Source: Delphinapterus leucas (Eukaryota > Chordata > Mammalia > Artiodactyla > Monodontidae). From it: a stretch of 64,000 bases of DNA. How positions within the stretch are numbered: the first letter of the stretch is position 1; each line of letters opens with the position of its first letter. The stretch covers positions 3,340,962-3,404,961 of the forward strand of contig NW_022098024.1 in assembly GCF_002288925.2 (NCBI RefSeq). The letters are read 5' to 3'. The position numbers and the translations under genes were made by a program. The notes beneath the pieces were generated by a model that did no database searches, was not told where the DNA came from, and saw only the letters and a program-made list of their open reading frames with translations. Of the stretch, positions 35,247 to 47,371 are shown piece after piece.

Positions 35247-38200
35247 CTATCTCACAACAAATAAGTCAATTTCATTTCTTTTTATGGCTGAGTAATATTC
35301 CATTGTATATGTGTGCCACATCTTCTTTATCCATTCATCTGTTGCCGGGCACTTAGGCTGCTTCCATGTCCTGGCTATTATAAATAGAGCTGCAATGAAC
35401 ATTGTGGTACATAACTCTATTTGAATTATGGTTTCCTCAGGGTATATGCCCAGTAGTGGGATTGCTGGGTTGTATGGTAGTTCCGTTTTTAGGTTTTTAA
35501 GGAACCTCCATACTGTTCTCCATAGTGGCTATATCAATTTACATTCCCACCAACAGTGCAAGAGGGTGCCCTTTTCTCCCCACCCTCTCCAGCATTTATT
35601 TTTTGTAGATTTCTTGATGGCCATTTTGACTGGTGTGAGGTGATACCTTATTGTAGTTTTGTTTTGCATTTCTCTAGTGATTAGTGATGTTGAGCATCCT
35701 TTCATGTGTTTGTTGGCCATCTGTATATCTTCTTTGGAGAAATGTCTATTTAGATCTTCTGCCCATTTTTGGATTGCATTGTTTGTTTATTTGATATTGA
35801 GCTGCACAAGCTGCTTATATATTTTGGAGGTTAATCCTTTGTCAGTTGCTTTGCTTGCAAATATTTTCTCCTATTCTGAGAGTTGTTTTTTCATCTTGTT
35901 TATAGTTTCCTTTGCTGTGCAAAAGCTTTTAAGTTTCATTAGGTTCCATTTGTTTATTTTTGTTTTTATTTCCATTTCTCTAGGAGGTGGGTCAAAAAGG
36001 ATCTTGCTGTGATTTCTGTCAAAGAGTGTTCTGCCTACGTTTTCCTCTAAGAGTTTTATAGTGTCTGGCCTTACATTTAGGTCTTTAATCCATTTTGAGT
36101 TTATTTGTGTGTGTGGTGTTAGGGAGTGTTCTAATTTCTTTTTTTTACATGTACCTGTCCAGTTTTCCCTGCACCACTTATTGAAGAGGCTGTCTTTTTT
36201 CCATTGTATATTCTAGCCTCCTTTATCAAAAACAGGTGACCATATGTGTGTGGGTTTATCTCTGGGCTTTCTATCCTGTTCCATTGATCTATATTTCGGT
36301 TTTTGTGCCAGTACCATACTGTCTTGATTACTGTAGCTTTGTAGAATAGCCTGAAGTCTGGGAGTGTGTTTGCTCCAGCTCCATTTTTCTTTCTCAAGAT
36401 TGATTTGGCTCTTTGGGGTCTTTTGTGTTTCCATACAAATTGTGGAATTTGTTGTTCTAGTTGTGTGAAAAATGCCATTGGTAGTTTAATAGGGATTTCA
36501 CTGAATCTGTAGATTGCTTTGGGTAGTATAGTCATTTTCACAATGTTGATTCTTCCAATCCAGGAACATGGTATATTTCTCCATCTGTTTGCATCATCTT
36601 TAATTCATCAGTGTTTTATAATTTTCTGAATACAAGCCTTTTGCCTCCTTAGGCAGGTTTATTCCTAGGTATTTTATTCTTTTTGTTGCAGTGGTAAATG
36701 AGAGTGTTTCCTTAATTTCTCTTTCACATTTTTCATCATTACTGTATAGGGACGCAAGAGATTTCTGTGCATTAAGTTTGTATCCTTCTACTCTACCAAA
36801 TTCATTTATTAGCTCTAGTAGTTATCTGGTAGCACCTTTAGTATTCCCTATGTACAGTATCATGTCATCTGCAAACAGTGACAGTTTTACTTCTTTTTTT
36901 CCTATTTCAATTCCTTTTATTTCTTTTTCTTCTCTGATTGCTGTGGCTAAAACTTCCAAAACTATGTTGAATAATATTGGTGAGAGTGGGCAACCTTGTC
37001 TTGTTCCTGATCTTAGAGGAAATGGTTTCAGTTTTTCACCATTGAGAAAGATGTTGGCTATGGGTTTGTCATATATGGCCTTTATTATGTTGAGGAAAGT
37101 TCCCTCTATGCCTACTTTCTGGAGAGTTTTTTATAATAAATGGGTGTTGAATTCTGTTGTAAGCTTTCTCTGCATCTATTGAGATTATCATATGGTTTTT
37201 CTCCTTCGAATTGTTAATATGGTGTATCACATTGATTGATTTGCATTTATTGAGGAATCCTTGCATTTAAGTGGGGATAAACCACACTTGTTCATGGTGC
37301 ATGATCCTTTTAATGTGCTGTTGGATTCTGTTTGCTAGTATATTGTTGAGATTTTTGCATCTATGTTCATCAGTGATATTGGCCTGTAGTTTTCTTTCTT
37401 TGTGACATCTTTGTCTGCTTTTGGTATCAGGGTGATGGTGGCCTCGTAGAATGAGTTTGGGAGTGTTCCTCCCTCTGCTATATTTTGGAAGAGTTTGAGA
37501 AAGATAGGTGTTAGGTCTTCTCTAAATGTTTGATAGAATTTGCCTGTTAAGGCATCTGGTCCTGGGCTTTTGTTTGTTGGAAGATTTTTAATCACTGTTT
37601 CAATTTCATTACTTGTGATTGGTCTGTTTATATTTTCTATTTCTTCCTGATTCATTCTCCAAAGGTTGTGCTTTTCTAAGAATTAGTCATTTCTTCCAGG
37701 TTGTCCATTTTATTGGCATATAGTTGCTTGTAGTAATCTCTCATGATCCTGTGTATTTGTGCAATGCCAGTTGTTAATTCTCCTTTTTCATTTCTAATTC
37801 TGTTGATTTGAGTCTTCTCCTTTTTTTCTTGATGTGTCTAGCTAATGGTTTATCAATTTTTTGTATCTTCTCAAAGAACCAGCTTTTAGTTTTATTGATA
37901 TTTGCTATTGTTTCCTTCAATTCTTTTTCATTTATTTCTGATCTGATCTTTATGATTTCTTTCCTTCTGCTAACTTTAGGGGGTTTTTGTTCTTCTTTCT
38001 CTAATTGCTTTAGGTGTAAGGTTAGGTTGTTTATTTGAGATTTTTCTTGTTTCTTGAGGTAGGATTGTATTGCTATAAACTTCCCTCTTAGAACTGCTTT
38101 TGCTGAATACCATAGGTTTTGGGTCGTGTTTTCATTGCCATTTGTTTCTATTTTTTGATTTCCTCATTGATCTCTTGGTTATTTAGTAGCATATTGTTTA

Positions 38201-38931
38201 GCCTCCATGTGTTTGTATTTTTTACATTTTTTCCTGTGATTGATATCTAGTTTCATATCAGAAAAGATACTTGATATGATTTTAATTTTCTTAAGTTTAC
38301 CAGAGCTTGATTTGTGACCCAAAATATGATATATCCTGGAGAATGTTCCATGAGCACTTGAGAAGAAAGTTTATTCTGTTGTTTTTGGACCAAATGTCCT
38401 ATAAATATCAATTAAGTCCATCTTGTTTAATGTGTGATTTAAAGCTTGTGTTTATTTATTTTCATTTTGGATGATCTGTCAGTTGGGGTGGGGTGTTAAA
38501 GTCCCCTACGCTTATTGTGTTACTGTCGATTTCCCTTTTTATGGCTGTTAGCATTTGCCTTATGTATTGAGGTGCTCCTATGTCAGGTGCATAAATATTT
38601 ACAATTGTTATATCTTCTTTTTGGATTGATCACTTGATCATTATGTAGTGACCTTCTTTGTCTCTTGTAATAGTCTTTATTTTAAAGTCTATTTTTCCTG
38701 ATATGAGAATTGCTACTCCAGCTCTCTTTTGATTTCCATTGGCATGGAATATCTTTTCCATCCCCTCACTTTCAGTCTGTACGTGTCCCTAGGTCTGAAG
38801 TGGGTCTCTTGTAGGCAGAATACATATGGGTTTTGTTTTTGTTTCCATTCAGCCAATCTATGTCTTTTGGTTGGAGCATTTAATCCATTTACATCTAAGG
38901 TAATTATCGATATGTATGTTCCTATTACCAT
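35247..38931 (-). pseudogene. L1 ORF2p remnant
   Basis: ORF2 starts at 38931 with MVIGTYISIITLDVNGLNAP, the endonuclease N-terminus. The catalytic-region motif LQETH is readable in the first 72 codons, after which the frame shifts. Reverse transcriptase segments follow at 37655-37335 ([17 protein letters not shown]) and from 37266 ([18 protein letters not shown]). The FADD catalytic box is intact at 36875-36864. The C-terminal region is readable at 36541-36131 and to about 35520. The terminal stop is the complement of 35247-35249. The span, about 1,228 codons, is slightly shorter than the usual 1,270 or so. Many frameshifts and stops, including TAA at 37269-37267, inactivate it. Confidence 0.92.
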
Positions 38932-38998
38932 TTTCTTAATTGTTTTTGGTGTGTTATTGTAGGTTTTTTCTTTCTCTTGTGTTTCCTGCCTAGAGAAG

Positions 38999-39878
38999 TT
39001 ACTTTAGCATTTGCTGTAAAGCTGGTTTGGTGGTGCTGAATTCTTTTAGGTTTTGCTTGTCTGTAAAGTTTTTATTTGTCTGCCGAATCTGAATGAGATC
39101 CTTGCTGGGTAGAGTAATCTTGGTTGTAGGTTCTTCCCTTTCATCACTTTAAATATGTCCTGCCACTCCCTTCTGGCTTACAAAGTTTCTGATGAAAGAT
39201 CAACTCTTAACCTTATGGGGATTCCCTTGTACGTTATTTGTTGTTTTTCTCTTGCTGCTTTTAATATTTTTTCTTTGTATTTAATTTTTGATAGTTTGAT
39301 TAATATGTGTCTTGGTGTGTTTCTCCTTGGATTTATGCTGTATGGGACTCTCTGTGCTCCTTGGACTTGATTTCCTATTTCCTTTCCCATATTAGGGAAA
39401 TTTTCAACTATAATCTCTTTAAATATTTTCTCAGTCCCTTTCTTTTTCTCTTCTTCATCTGGGACCCCTATAATTCTAATGTTTGTGCGTTTAATGTTGT
39501 CCCAGAGGTCTCTGAGACTGTCCTCAATTCTTTTCATTCTTTCTTCTTTATTCTGCTCTGTGGTAGTTATTTCCACTATTTTATCTTCCAGGTCACTTAT
39601 ACATTCTTATGCCTCAATTATTCTGCTATTGATTCCTTCTAGAGAATTTTAATTTCATTTATTGTGTTATTCATCATTGTTTGCTGTTTAGTTCTTCTAG
39701 GTCCTTGTTAAATGATTCTTATATTTTCTCCATTCTGTTTTCAAGATTTTAGATCATCTCTAACTTTCATTACTCTGAATTATTTTTCAGATAGAGTGCC
39801 TATTTCCCCTTCATTTGTTCGGTCTGGTGGGTTTTTACCTTGCTCCTTCATCTGCTGCATATTTATCTGTCTTCTCAT
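38999..39878 (-). pseudogene. L1 ORF1p remnant
   Basis: L1 ORF1p is the RNA-binding chaperone that forms trimers and coats L1 RNA. The sense ATG is the complement of 39876-39878 (MRRQINMQQMKEQGKN), and the stop TAA is the complement of 38999-39001, after ALQQMLK. The span is about 880 bases, or 293 codons, near the usual length. The longest intact piece, 39178-39576 (132 codons), covers the end of the coiled coil, the RRM region (RRTNIRIIGV-like and EEEKKKGTEKIFKEII) and the start of the C-terminal domain (HILIKLSKIK). In-frame stops lie in the coiled-coil part at about 39600-39790, so it cannot be translated whole. Confidence 0.9.
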
Positions 39879-41814
39879 TTTGCTTAATTTAGTTTGTTTG
39901 GTGTCTCCTTTTCACAGGCTGCAGGTTTGTTTATCTTGTTGTTTTTGGTGTCTGCCTCCAGTGGGTAAGGTTGGTTCAGTGGGTTGTGTAGTCTTCCTGG
40001 TGGATGGGATTGGTTCCTGTGTTCTGGTGGATGAGGCTGGATCTTGTCTTTCTTGTGGGCAGGACCACATCCAGTGGTGTGTTTTGGGGTGTCTGTGACC
40101 TTATTATGATTTTAGGCAGCCTCTCTGCTGATGGGTGGGATTGTGTTCCTGTCTTGTTCGTTGTTTGACATGGGGTGTCCAGCACTGGAACTTACTCGTT
40201 GTTGAGTGGAGCTGTGTCTTATTGTTGCGATGGAGATCTCTGGGAGAACTCTCTGCTATTGATATTACGTGGGGCTGGGAGGTCTCTGGTGGCCCAATGT
40301 CCTGATCTTGGCTCTCCCACCTCAGAGGCTCAGGCCTGACACCTGGCCGGAGCACCAAGACCCTGTCAGCCACACAGCTCAGAAGAAAAGGGAGAAAAAA
40401 AGAAAGAAAGAAAACAATAATAAAATAAATTTATTAAAATAAAAATTTTTAATTACCAAAATTAAATTTTAAAAATAATAAAAAGAGAAAAGAGCAACTA
40501 AACTAATAAACAAATCCACCAATGATAACAAGCACTAAAAACTAAACTAAGATAAGCATAAAAACCAGAAACTAGTCAGTTGCATACAGCAAACCCCAAG
40601 TCTATAGTTGCTCCTGAAGTCCACTGCCTCAATTTTGGGATGATTTGTTGTCTATTCAGGTATTCCACAGGTGCAGGGTACATCAAATTGCTTTTGGGGA
40701 TTTAATCCACTGCTCCTGAGGCTGCATGGAGAAACTTCCCTTGCTATTCTTTGTCCTCACAGCTCCTGGGTTTCAGCTTTGGGTTTGGCCCTACCGCTGC
40801 ATGTAGGTCGCCCTCTGGCGTCTGTTCTTCACCCAGACAGGAGCGGCTGATTAGGGGGCTCTGGCTCACTCAGGCTGGGGAGAGGAAGGGGTACAGAATG
40901 CGGGGCAAGCCTGTGGTGGCAGAGGCCGGCGTGATGTTGCAACAGCCTGAGGTGTGCTGTATGTTCTCCTGGGGAAGTTGTCCCTGGATCATGGGACCCT
41001 GGCAGTAGCAGGCTGCACAGGCTCCCGGGAGGGGAGGGGAGGTGTGGATAGTGACCTGTGCTTGCACACAGGCTTCTTGGTGGTTGCAGCAGCAGCGTTA
41101 GCATTTCATACCTGTCTCTGGTATCCGTGCTGATAGCCATAGCTCTTGCCCATGTCTGAAGCTCGTTTAGGTGGTACTCTGAATCTCTTCTCCTTATGCA
41201 CCCCGATACAGTGGTCTCTTGACTCTTAGGCAGTTCCAGACTTTTCCCCGGACTCCCTCCCGGCTAGCTGTGGGGCACTAACCCCCTGCAGGCTGTGTTC
41301 ACGCCACCAACCCCAGTCCTCTCCCTGGGATCCGACCTCTGAAGCCCAAGCCTCAGCTCGCAGCCCCCGCCTGCCCCGGCGGGTGAGCAGACAAGCCTCT
41401 GAGTCTGGTGAGTGCTGGTCAGCACCGATCCTCTGTGCGGGAATCTCTCTGCTTTGCCCTCTGCACCCCTGTTGCGGCACTCTTCTCCATGGGTCTGAAG
41501 CTTCCCCGCCCCCCCCACCCCTCGTCTCTGCCAGTGAAAGGGCTTTCTAGTGTGTGGAAACTTTTCCTTCTTCACAGCTCCCTCCCAGAGGTGCAGGTCC
41601 CGTCCCTATCCTTTTGTCTTTGTTTTTTCTTTTTTTCCTTTTTCCCTACCAAGGTACATGGGGAGTTTCTTGCCTTTTGGGAAATCTCAAGTCTTCTGCC
41701 AGCATTCAGTAGTTGTTCTGTAGGAGTTGTTCCACGTGTAGATGTATTTTTGATGTATTTGTGGGGAGGAAGGTGATCTCCATGTTTTACTCCGCTGTCA
41801 TCTTGAAGGTCCTT
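39879..41814 (-). promoter_or_regulatory. L1 5'UTR (internal promoter region)
   Basis: About 1.9 kb upstream of ORF1 in sense orientation. The sense 5' part (41814 to about 40600) is GC-rich with scattered CpG and is the only such stretch of this size in the window. Nearer ORF1 there is an A/T-rich tract at 40384-40570, with AAAGAAAGAAAGAAAAC followed by runs of AATAAA-like units on the plus strand. Known L1 5'UTRs carry an RNA polymerase II promoter; activity here is unknown. Frames of 65-122 codons on both strands (for example 41264-41575 and 41408-41776) are products of the GC-rich composition. Confidence 0.75.
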
Positions 41815-41940
41815 CCAAATTTGGTTTTTTGCTCTCCAAACATGTTATACCTTCTATTGAACATTTTGAATATTGCATAGGTGTGTATTTATTCTGGGTC
41901 TGACAGCTAGAAATGGGAGATTTATTAAAGTAAGTTTCTT

Positions 41941-42206
41941 TTTTTTCCCAATTAATTAACTAATTAATTTTTGGCTGTGTCGGGTCTTAGTTTCAACACA
42001 CGGGATCTTCATTGCAGTGCACAGGCTTCTCTCCAGCTGTGTTGTGCAGGCTTCTCACCAGTTAAATCATGAGGGCTCTGTAGTTGCGGTGTGGAGGCTT
42101 AGTTGCCCTGCAGCATGTGAGATCTTAGTTCCCCAACCAGGGATCCAACCCTTGTCCCCTGCATTGGAAGGTGCATTCTTTACCACTGGACCACCAGGGA
42201 AGTCCC
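41941..42206 (-). mobile_element. Older CHR-family SINE relative
   Basis: Minus-strand element ending on the plus strand in GGACCACCAGGGAAGTCCC, with a T-rich tail side at 41941-41970 that includes AATTAATTAACTAATTAATT. The body (TTTTTGGCTGTGTCGGGTCT, CTTAGTTCCCCAACCAGGGA, CCCTTGTCCCCTGCATTGGA) is the longer cetartiodactyl form of the tRNA-derived family. The flanks AAAGTAAG (41927-41934 and 42208-42215) form a short direct repeat. More diverged than the eight short copies. Confidence 0.85.
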
Positions 42207-42215
42207 AAAAGTAAG

Positions 42216-44819
42216 ATTATTTCTATCTGACCTCACATCCTCAGATACTATTTAATGTTGCTCAGGATTTAGACAGCAGACGTAACTTTATGTAAATAAG
42301 TATATATCTCAGGTTTCCACACAAGTATGCCTAGAAGAATTCCACTACCTACCAGTCTCCATCAAAATCCTTTGTTTCTTTGCAAATGCAACCACAGAGA
42401 GTAGATAAAAGATATAAATTCACACATTTCAAATATAAGGCCCAAGTTCACTCTTAGAGTCACTAGCAACTACTACCTCATGACACCACATAAAGGTCTT
42501 GACCTGACCAAATTTGAGAAAAATCATGCAAAGTTTATTTCAGGAAAAAAAAAAGAATAATAGAATTTGTAAACTATGCAATGATTCCCTAAAATATATA
42601 TGAAAATAAATACTATCACATTATCAAGCTTTAGGGAAAAAACACACAAAAAAATAATTTCTTTCATTATTTTAAAATATTTAAAGCCTAACCTCCCTGG
42701 AGAAACTTTTGTGAAAGATTTCATTCCTGATGGTCCTAAATATTCACTTGAGAAAAAATTGGAAGTAATTTCAGATATTGTGAAGCACCATATTAATAAT
42801 TTTAATAAGGATGTCAAATCTCAAGGTTTTCAAAATCATTACATTTTATATTTTAGGTTTCATTTTTGTTATTTATAAAGAATTAATCATAAAATAATTT
42901 TCCCTCAATTCCTGTTTTATGTGGATGACATGACTAAATATCTCATTGAAGAATCAGCATTATTTTATAAATAAATGAAGACTACCATAAAAGTTGATGA
43001 ATTCTTTGGATCAAAGGAGCCATAATTGGGATGGGGGAGGGGTGTACAAAATTGAACGCTAACCAGTACTTCAAAATGTTGGATTGGTGATTGACGTTTT
43101 TGTTAATATCAAAATTAAGACAAAAAAAAATACCCGTTTTCAGGATGAAATGTGTCATTTACCACCAAGCATTGGTTTTCAAAACTGCATGTTTCACAAG
43201 ATGTAAGAAAATCTGAACTTTCTAATCAAATAACACAATCATACTGGAAGAAAAAAAGAGATTAAATACTGAAACTTTTGCTTTCTTTTTAAATATCATA
43301 ATGTAAAATAAAAGTTTTTTATTCCATACCGAGGTTCATTGGTTTTTAAAAAGAAATACGCTAAAATATGCAATTATCCTATTTTTAGAATGCTGAGGTA
43401 GGATGATTGAACTGTTTCAGTTATACAGGTGCAGAGTAACATTAATTGACTAACTTAAACAATCTTAAAAAAATGACAACTTACAAGAGAACGAGGCAAA
43501 CAGTAGTTTGCATGAAGATTTGAAAACTTGAAGCTTCGAGTATCAAACAGAAATATTATAGAACGTTATTTATAATTCAAATTTTTATTGAAAAGTACTA
43601 AAAATTAGTAATACAATTCTCTTAATTTTATTGACTTGGTGAAGTGCCCAGGGACAAGACTATTTAACTTAATTTTTATGGAAAAAAATCTAGTTTCAAT
43701 AGCCTTGCTGCAGGATGACCTCAGATGAAATTTTTCTTGTTTTAACTGAGCATCCCAGTTGGCAGTTTGTAAAGAACCAGTTTGTGGGATAATTATTGTG
43801 AGATTTTGTTAAAATTATCTTTACTCAGTGACCTTTCATTTTATCTGAAATACATGAAGGCATATGTTGAATATAACTGTTATCTATCAATTGTTATAAA
43901 ATAGATAATAAAATACATTATTCATGTTATTAATTTTATTTTCTTTCATTGCTACCTTTATCCAAATATTTTTAAGAGCACAGCAACTAAAACTGGTTTC
44001 ATAACTTGTGTAGTGTAGTAGGTCGCATAAAATAATGAAACATATACCAAGTTTTATTCTATCTTATAAACCAGATTTATAGGAGTGTATTTATAATCAA
44101 TGGAATAAAGCTAATGCTCTCACTCATACAATCCCTAAGTATTTCCCTAAACATGAGTTCTCATGGTCAAGTGTCTTTGTAAAATGTGCAAAAGCAGGAT
44201 ATTTTAATCACAATTTTTTAAGTCCTTAAAAAGACTCTTTCTGATTCAACTTCCCATCTGTCAGAATCCCCTATCAGGTGACTAATATTACAATTGAGAT
44301 GGTGTGAAGAGGTGATTAAAGAAAACATACCTAAAAGTATATTTTTAAAATAATGTGTAATTAACATTTATTATATGTTTGCTGCTCTTCTAGGGTCTTT
44401 GGAAATAATCTCATTTATTTTCCATTAAAATACTGTGTATCACATAGTCTTATAATTATTTAAAGGAAATTATTTTCAGAATAAAGGTAATTATGTTTAA
44501 TTTATTAATCAAGATACAGAAGCAGACTATATTATTAAAACAAACTTTTGACTTTGATGGTATATTAATTTTTCATGACAGATTAGACAGAAAATTTATA
44601 TATCATTTGTTTTGCTCTAGTTATTGGTTCAAGTTCTAATTGGAATTACGGAAATAAAACTGAGAACATGAGAAATATGTAGACTATCAATTTGCCATTC
44701 TGAGGAATTCTGAATGATAGAAAGCAGATATATATATATTCACACATATACACACATACATTTACATATGTAGTATTTGTCTATCTATCTTACATATGAA
44801 ATATATCTCACAAATAAAA
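42216..44819. other. Repeat-poor AT-rich sequence
   Basis: About 2.6 kb in which I recognise no mobile element or gene. Overlapping frames on opposite strands at 42524-42817 (97 codons) and 42600-42878 (92 codons) lack domains and are probably chance. With no visible repeats it is a good target for a conservation check. Confidence 0.45.
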
Positions 44820-44831
44820 TAAGACATCATC

Positions 44832-45041
44832 CGGGCTTCCCTGGTGGTGCAGTGGTTGAGAGTCCACCTGCCGAGGCAGCGGACACGGGTTCGTGCCCTG
44901 GTCCGGGAAGACCCCACATGCCGCGGAGCAGCTGGGCCCGTGAGCCATGGCCGCTGAGCCTGCGCGTCCGGAGCCTGTGCTCCGCAACGGGAGAGGCCAC
45001 AACAGTGAGAGGCCCGAGTACCGCAAAAAAAAAAATAAAAA
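44832..45041 (+). mobile_element. CHR-type SINE
   Basis: Plus-strand copy from GGGCTTCCCTGGTGGTGCAG to an A-rich tail with an internal T. Flanked by AAGACATCA (44821-44829 and 45042-45050). Four overlapping frames of 72-125 codons cross it and are not genes. Confidence 0.97.
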
Positions 45042-45050
45042 AAGACATCA

Positions 45051-46259
45051 AAAGCAGTTATGGGTCTTTCCAGGGAAAACATGGAGAGACCCCATAGCTG
45101 GAGACAATCAATACACAGGACTGTGTCTTTCTTTGACATTTAAGAACAGTATGGAAACCCCAGATAGAGTTGTGCCTGTTTACCTTTTCTCTGCAGAAGG
45201 TATCTAAGAAAGTGGGTTTGTGCTGGAAGAAGGTAGTATTAAGTAATACTTAATGGTAGTATTAAGGCCAAGGAGAGAGAAAAGAACCTCATAAGACTGC
45301 AACAAATTTAGAGCAGGAAAAAAATTTAAACTATAGCTCTAGCATGAAGTGAAGTACAAAATAACACGTAATACAGAAAGTTTTTTGGTTTATTTTTATC
45401 CAAAGATTTCACACCAGGAATTGAGTACTACCTAAATTTGAGGTAGTACCTAGGTAATACTCAAATCTAGTACTCAAATTTAGGTAGTACCTAAATTTGA
45501 GGAAACAAAAGATTAAGTATAAGTATACAATCACTGTAACCACTGAGAGATACACACTATGCACCCCCCCACACACACATACACAGAAGAGTCACGTCTG
45601 TGCAGTCAGCCAGTGGGAATGGTTTAGGGAATGGAAGCAGTGGCAAAGCTGAGAATCTGTCTCTTTTTTTTTAACCTCTGGTACTGTTTTACAATGTATC
45701 ACTCTGTATATTTTGTTAGCTTTAAATTCCTTTTTTCACATTTGTGTACATCTGTAAGACAGTCTGCTAAGACGTTGCTTCGGCATCTGACCACTAGGGG
45801 GTGGCCTCATTGCATATATTACTGTACAGTCAGTACAGCAGTGATCTTGATAGGGAGTGCAGTGAGATAAATTTTATTTTTGGCTAAATTCAATTCTGAA
45901 TTTGTTTTGCTATTGTAATATTTTTAACGTCGGACCCGAGGATTTGACATCAGTGCATTCTTCACTATGAGACATAAAGCCACTTTCTCTAAGTCCTTTT
46001 AATGTTCAGACATGTTGGAGTGTTCCCTGAAAAGAACAGAAATCTAAGCTTAAATAGTTCTTACTAATTTTGCCTCAGTTTTTTGTTCTCTTCAGGAAAC
46101 ACATAAACCCTCATGGGTATGTGACATCAATTATTTCAGTTTCACATAGTTGCTTATATTTATTTTGTATTACTTTAAGAAAATTTCCAAAATTTATGTA
46201 AACTGATTATAACATGTTATAAAATTTAAAATATTCGAAATTTTAATGTGAAAACAATT
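45051..46259. other. Unassigned sequence with local inverted and direct repeats
   Basis: Contains a repeat cluster at 45421-45502 (listed separately) and a similar small cluster at 45235-45265 built from GTAGTATTAAG and AAGTAATACTTAA. There is a C/CA-rich run at 45564-45584. No gene is recognised. Confidence 0.5.
45425..45490. repeat. Perfect 18-bp inverted repeat
   Basis: Left arm GTACTACCTAAATTTGAG (45425-45442) and right arm CTCAAATTTAGGTAGTAC (45473-45490) are exact reverse complements separated by 30 bases. The loop and the right flank hold further direct copies (GGTAGTACCTA, GTACCTAAATTTGAGG). The RNA or single strand could fold as a hairpin. The mixture of direct and inverted copies suggests local template switching. 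Confidence 0.9.
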
Positions 46260-46272
46260 TGTTAGCCTATTT

Positions 46273-46498
46273 TTTTTTATTATTATTATTTTTATTATTT
46301 TTTTTTGCGGTACGCGGGCCCGTCACTGTTGTGGCCTCTCCCATTGTGGAGCACAGGCTCCAGACGCGCAGGCTCAGCGGCCATGGCTCATGGACCCAGC
46401 CGCTCCATGGCATGTGGGATCTTCCTGGACCGGGGCACGAGCCCGTGTCCCCTGCATCGGCAGGCAGACTCTCAACCACTGCGCCACCAGGGAAGCCC
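46273..46498 (-). mobile_element. CHR-type SINE with (AAT)n-like tail
   Basis: Minus-strand copy. The tail on the plus strand is TTATTATTATTATTTTTATT followed by a T run (46277-46305), then GCGGTACGCGGGCCCGTCAC and so on to the reversed head ending CACCAGGGAAGCCC. Flanked by TGTTAGCCTATTT at 46260-46272 and 46499-46511. Frames of 70-119 codons crossing it are not genes. Confidence 0.97.
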
Positions 46499-46511
46499 TG
46501 TTAGCCTATTT

Positions 46512-47358
46512 AAAAGTATTAAATTTTACTCTCTTATCACTAGTGTGAAGAATCGATTCTTTTTATCTGTTAATCTACTTGCATTTTATACATTCTTAAT
46601 AATTCATTTTCATTCAAATTTTGTATTACATTTACAATTACTAGTGACAAACAGCCTGTCATAATGTTCCAGTATGCCTTTCCTTAACAAAGTAATGAAA
46701 TAACTTGCTGAAATTTATATGAAAATATTGAGTATTATATTTCCATGAGAGCAATGAGATTAAATGAACTCTGTTTCTTATATTTAAGAAATTATCAATG
46801 CAAAAATTCAAAATCATTATTAAATTATTAGTATAACATAAATATAATGTTTAGTCTTAGAAAATGTCAGGACAAATTTTGAACAACTTTAAAATGCAGA
46901 AAATATTGGTGGTATATTGAGATTACCCATTCAAGTAATCTACATCTTTCATGGTCTTTGAACTATTTTGAAATTTTGTAAGTTATCGAAAAATGATAAT
47001 AGTGCAAATGATTCCTGTTCATAAAATGGCAGTTGTGTCCAGTGAAATGCAATTGATTATTGCCCTGAGGAGAGACCTTTTAAAGAATCTTTTCACAAAT
47101 TTATTTTAGAATTTGGTTCCTATGTAGGTATGAATCTTCGAATTTTCCTTTGAACAGTTTTTAATGGTTTCCACATTCAGTATTGAGTTAAAATGTTTGA
47201 CACATTTTCATCTTATATTTTTATAAGTTATGATTTTGCCATTTTCTAACAATTATTAATATGTTTATGAGTTAAAACAATGGATGAAGATTCAGATCAA
47301 CAATAGTCAGGTTCCATTAAAACACAAACTACCACAAAATTTTTAAAGAATTGTTATC
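46512..47358. other. Unassigned AT-rich sequence
   Basis: No recognised repeat, gene or RNA. Confidence 0.5.
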
Positions 47359-47371
47359 AAGAAATGTCAGC

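Larger units (their letters stand above)
34796..41814 (-). mobile_element. Full-length but decayed LINE-1
   Basis: A complete L1 of about 7.0 kb on the minus strand. From sense 5' to 3' it has a GC-rich 5'UTR (41814-39879), starting at GGACCTTCAAGATGACAGCG; ORF1 (39878-38999); ORF2 (38931-35247); a 3'UTR; and a short A-rich tail near 34796-34802 with AATAAA just upstream (complement of 34809-34814). Both ORFs carry frameshifts and stops. No clear target duplication joins the two flanks. The sense RNA of such an element is normally driven by an internal promoter in the 5'UTR; whether any promoter activity remains cannot be seen. Confidence 0.95.

Noticed and set aside
36691..37182. 163-codon plus frame
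   Set aside because: It is the antisense of L1 ORF2 reverse transcriptase sequence; the minus strand matches ORF2 in order and content.
39712..40098. 128-codon cysteine-rich plus frame
   Set aside because: It lies antisense to the L1 ORF1 start and 5'UTR; its composition follows from the L1 sequence.
41226..41776. GC-rich region with long frames, possible first exon or CpG-island promoter of a gene
   Set aside because: It is the 5'UTR of the full-length L1, contiguous with ORF1 and ORF2 on the minus strand.
42524..42878. Two overlapping frames of 92-97 codons on opposite strands
   Set aside because: Low-complexity AT-rich codon content, no recognisable family and no gene context.
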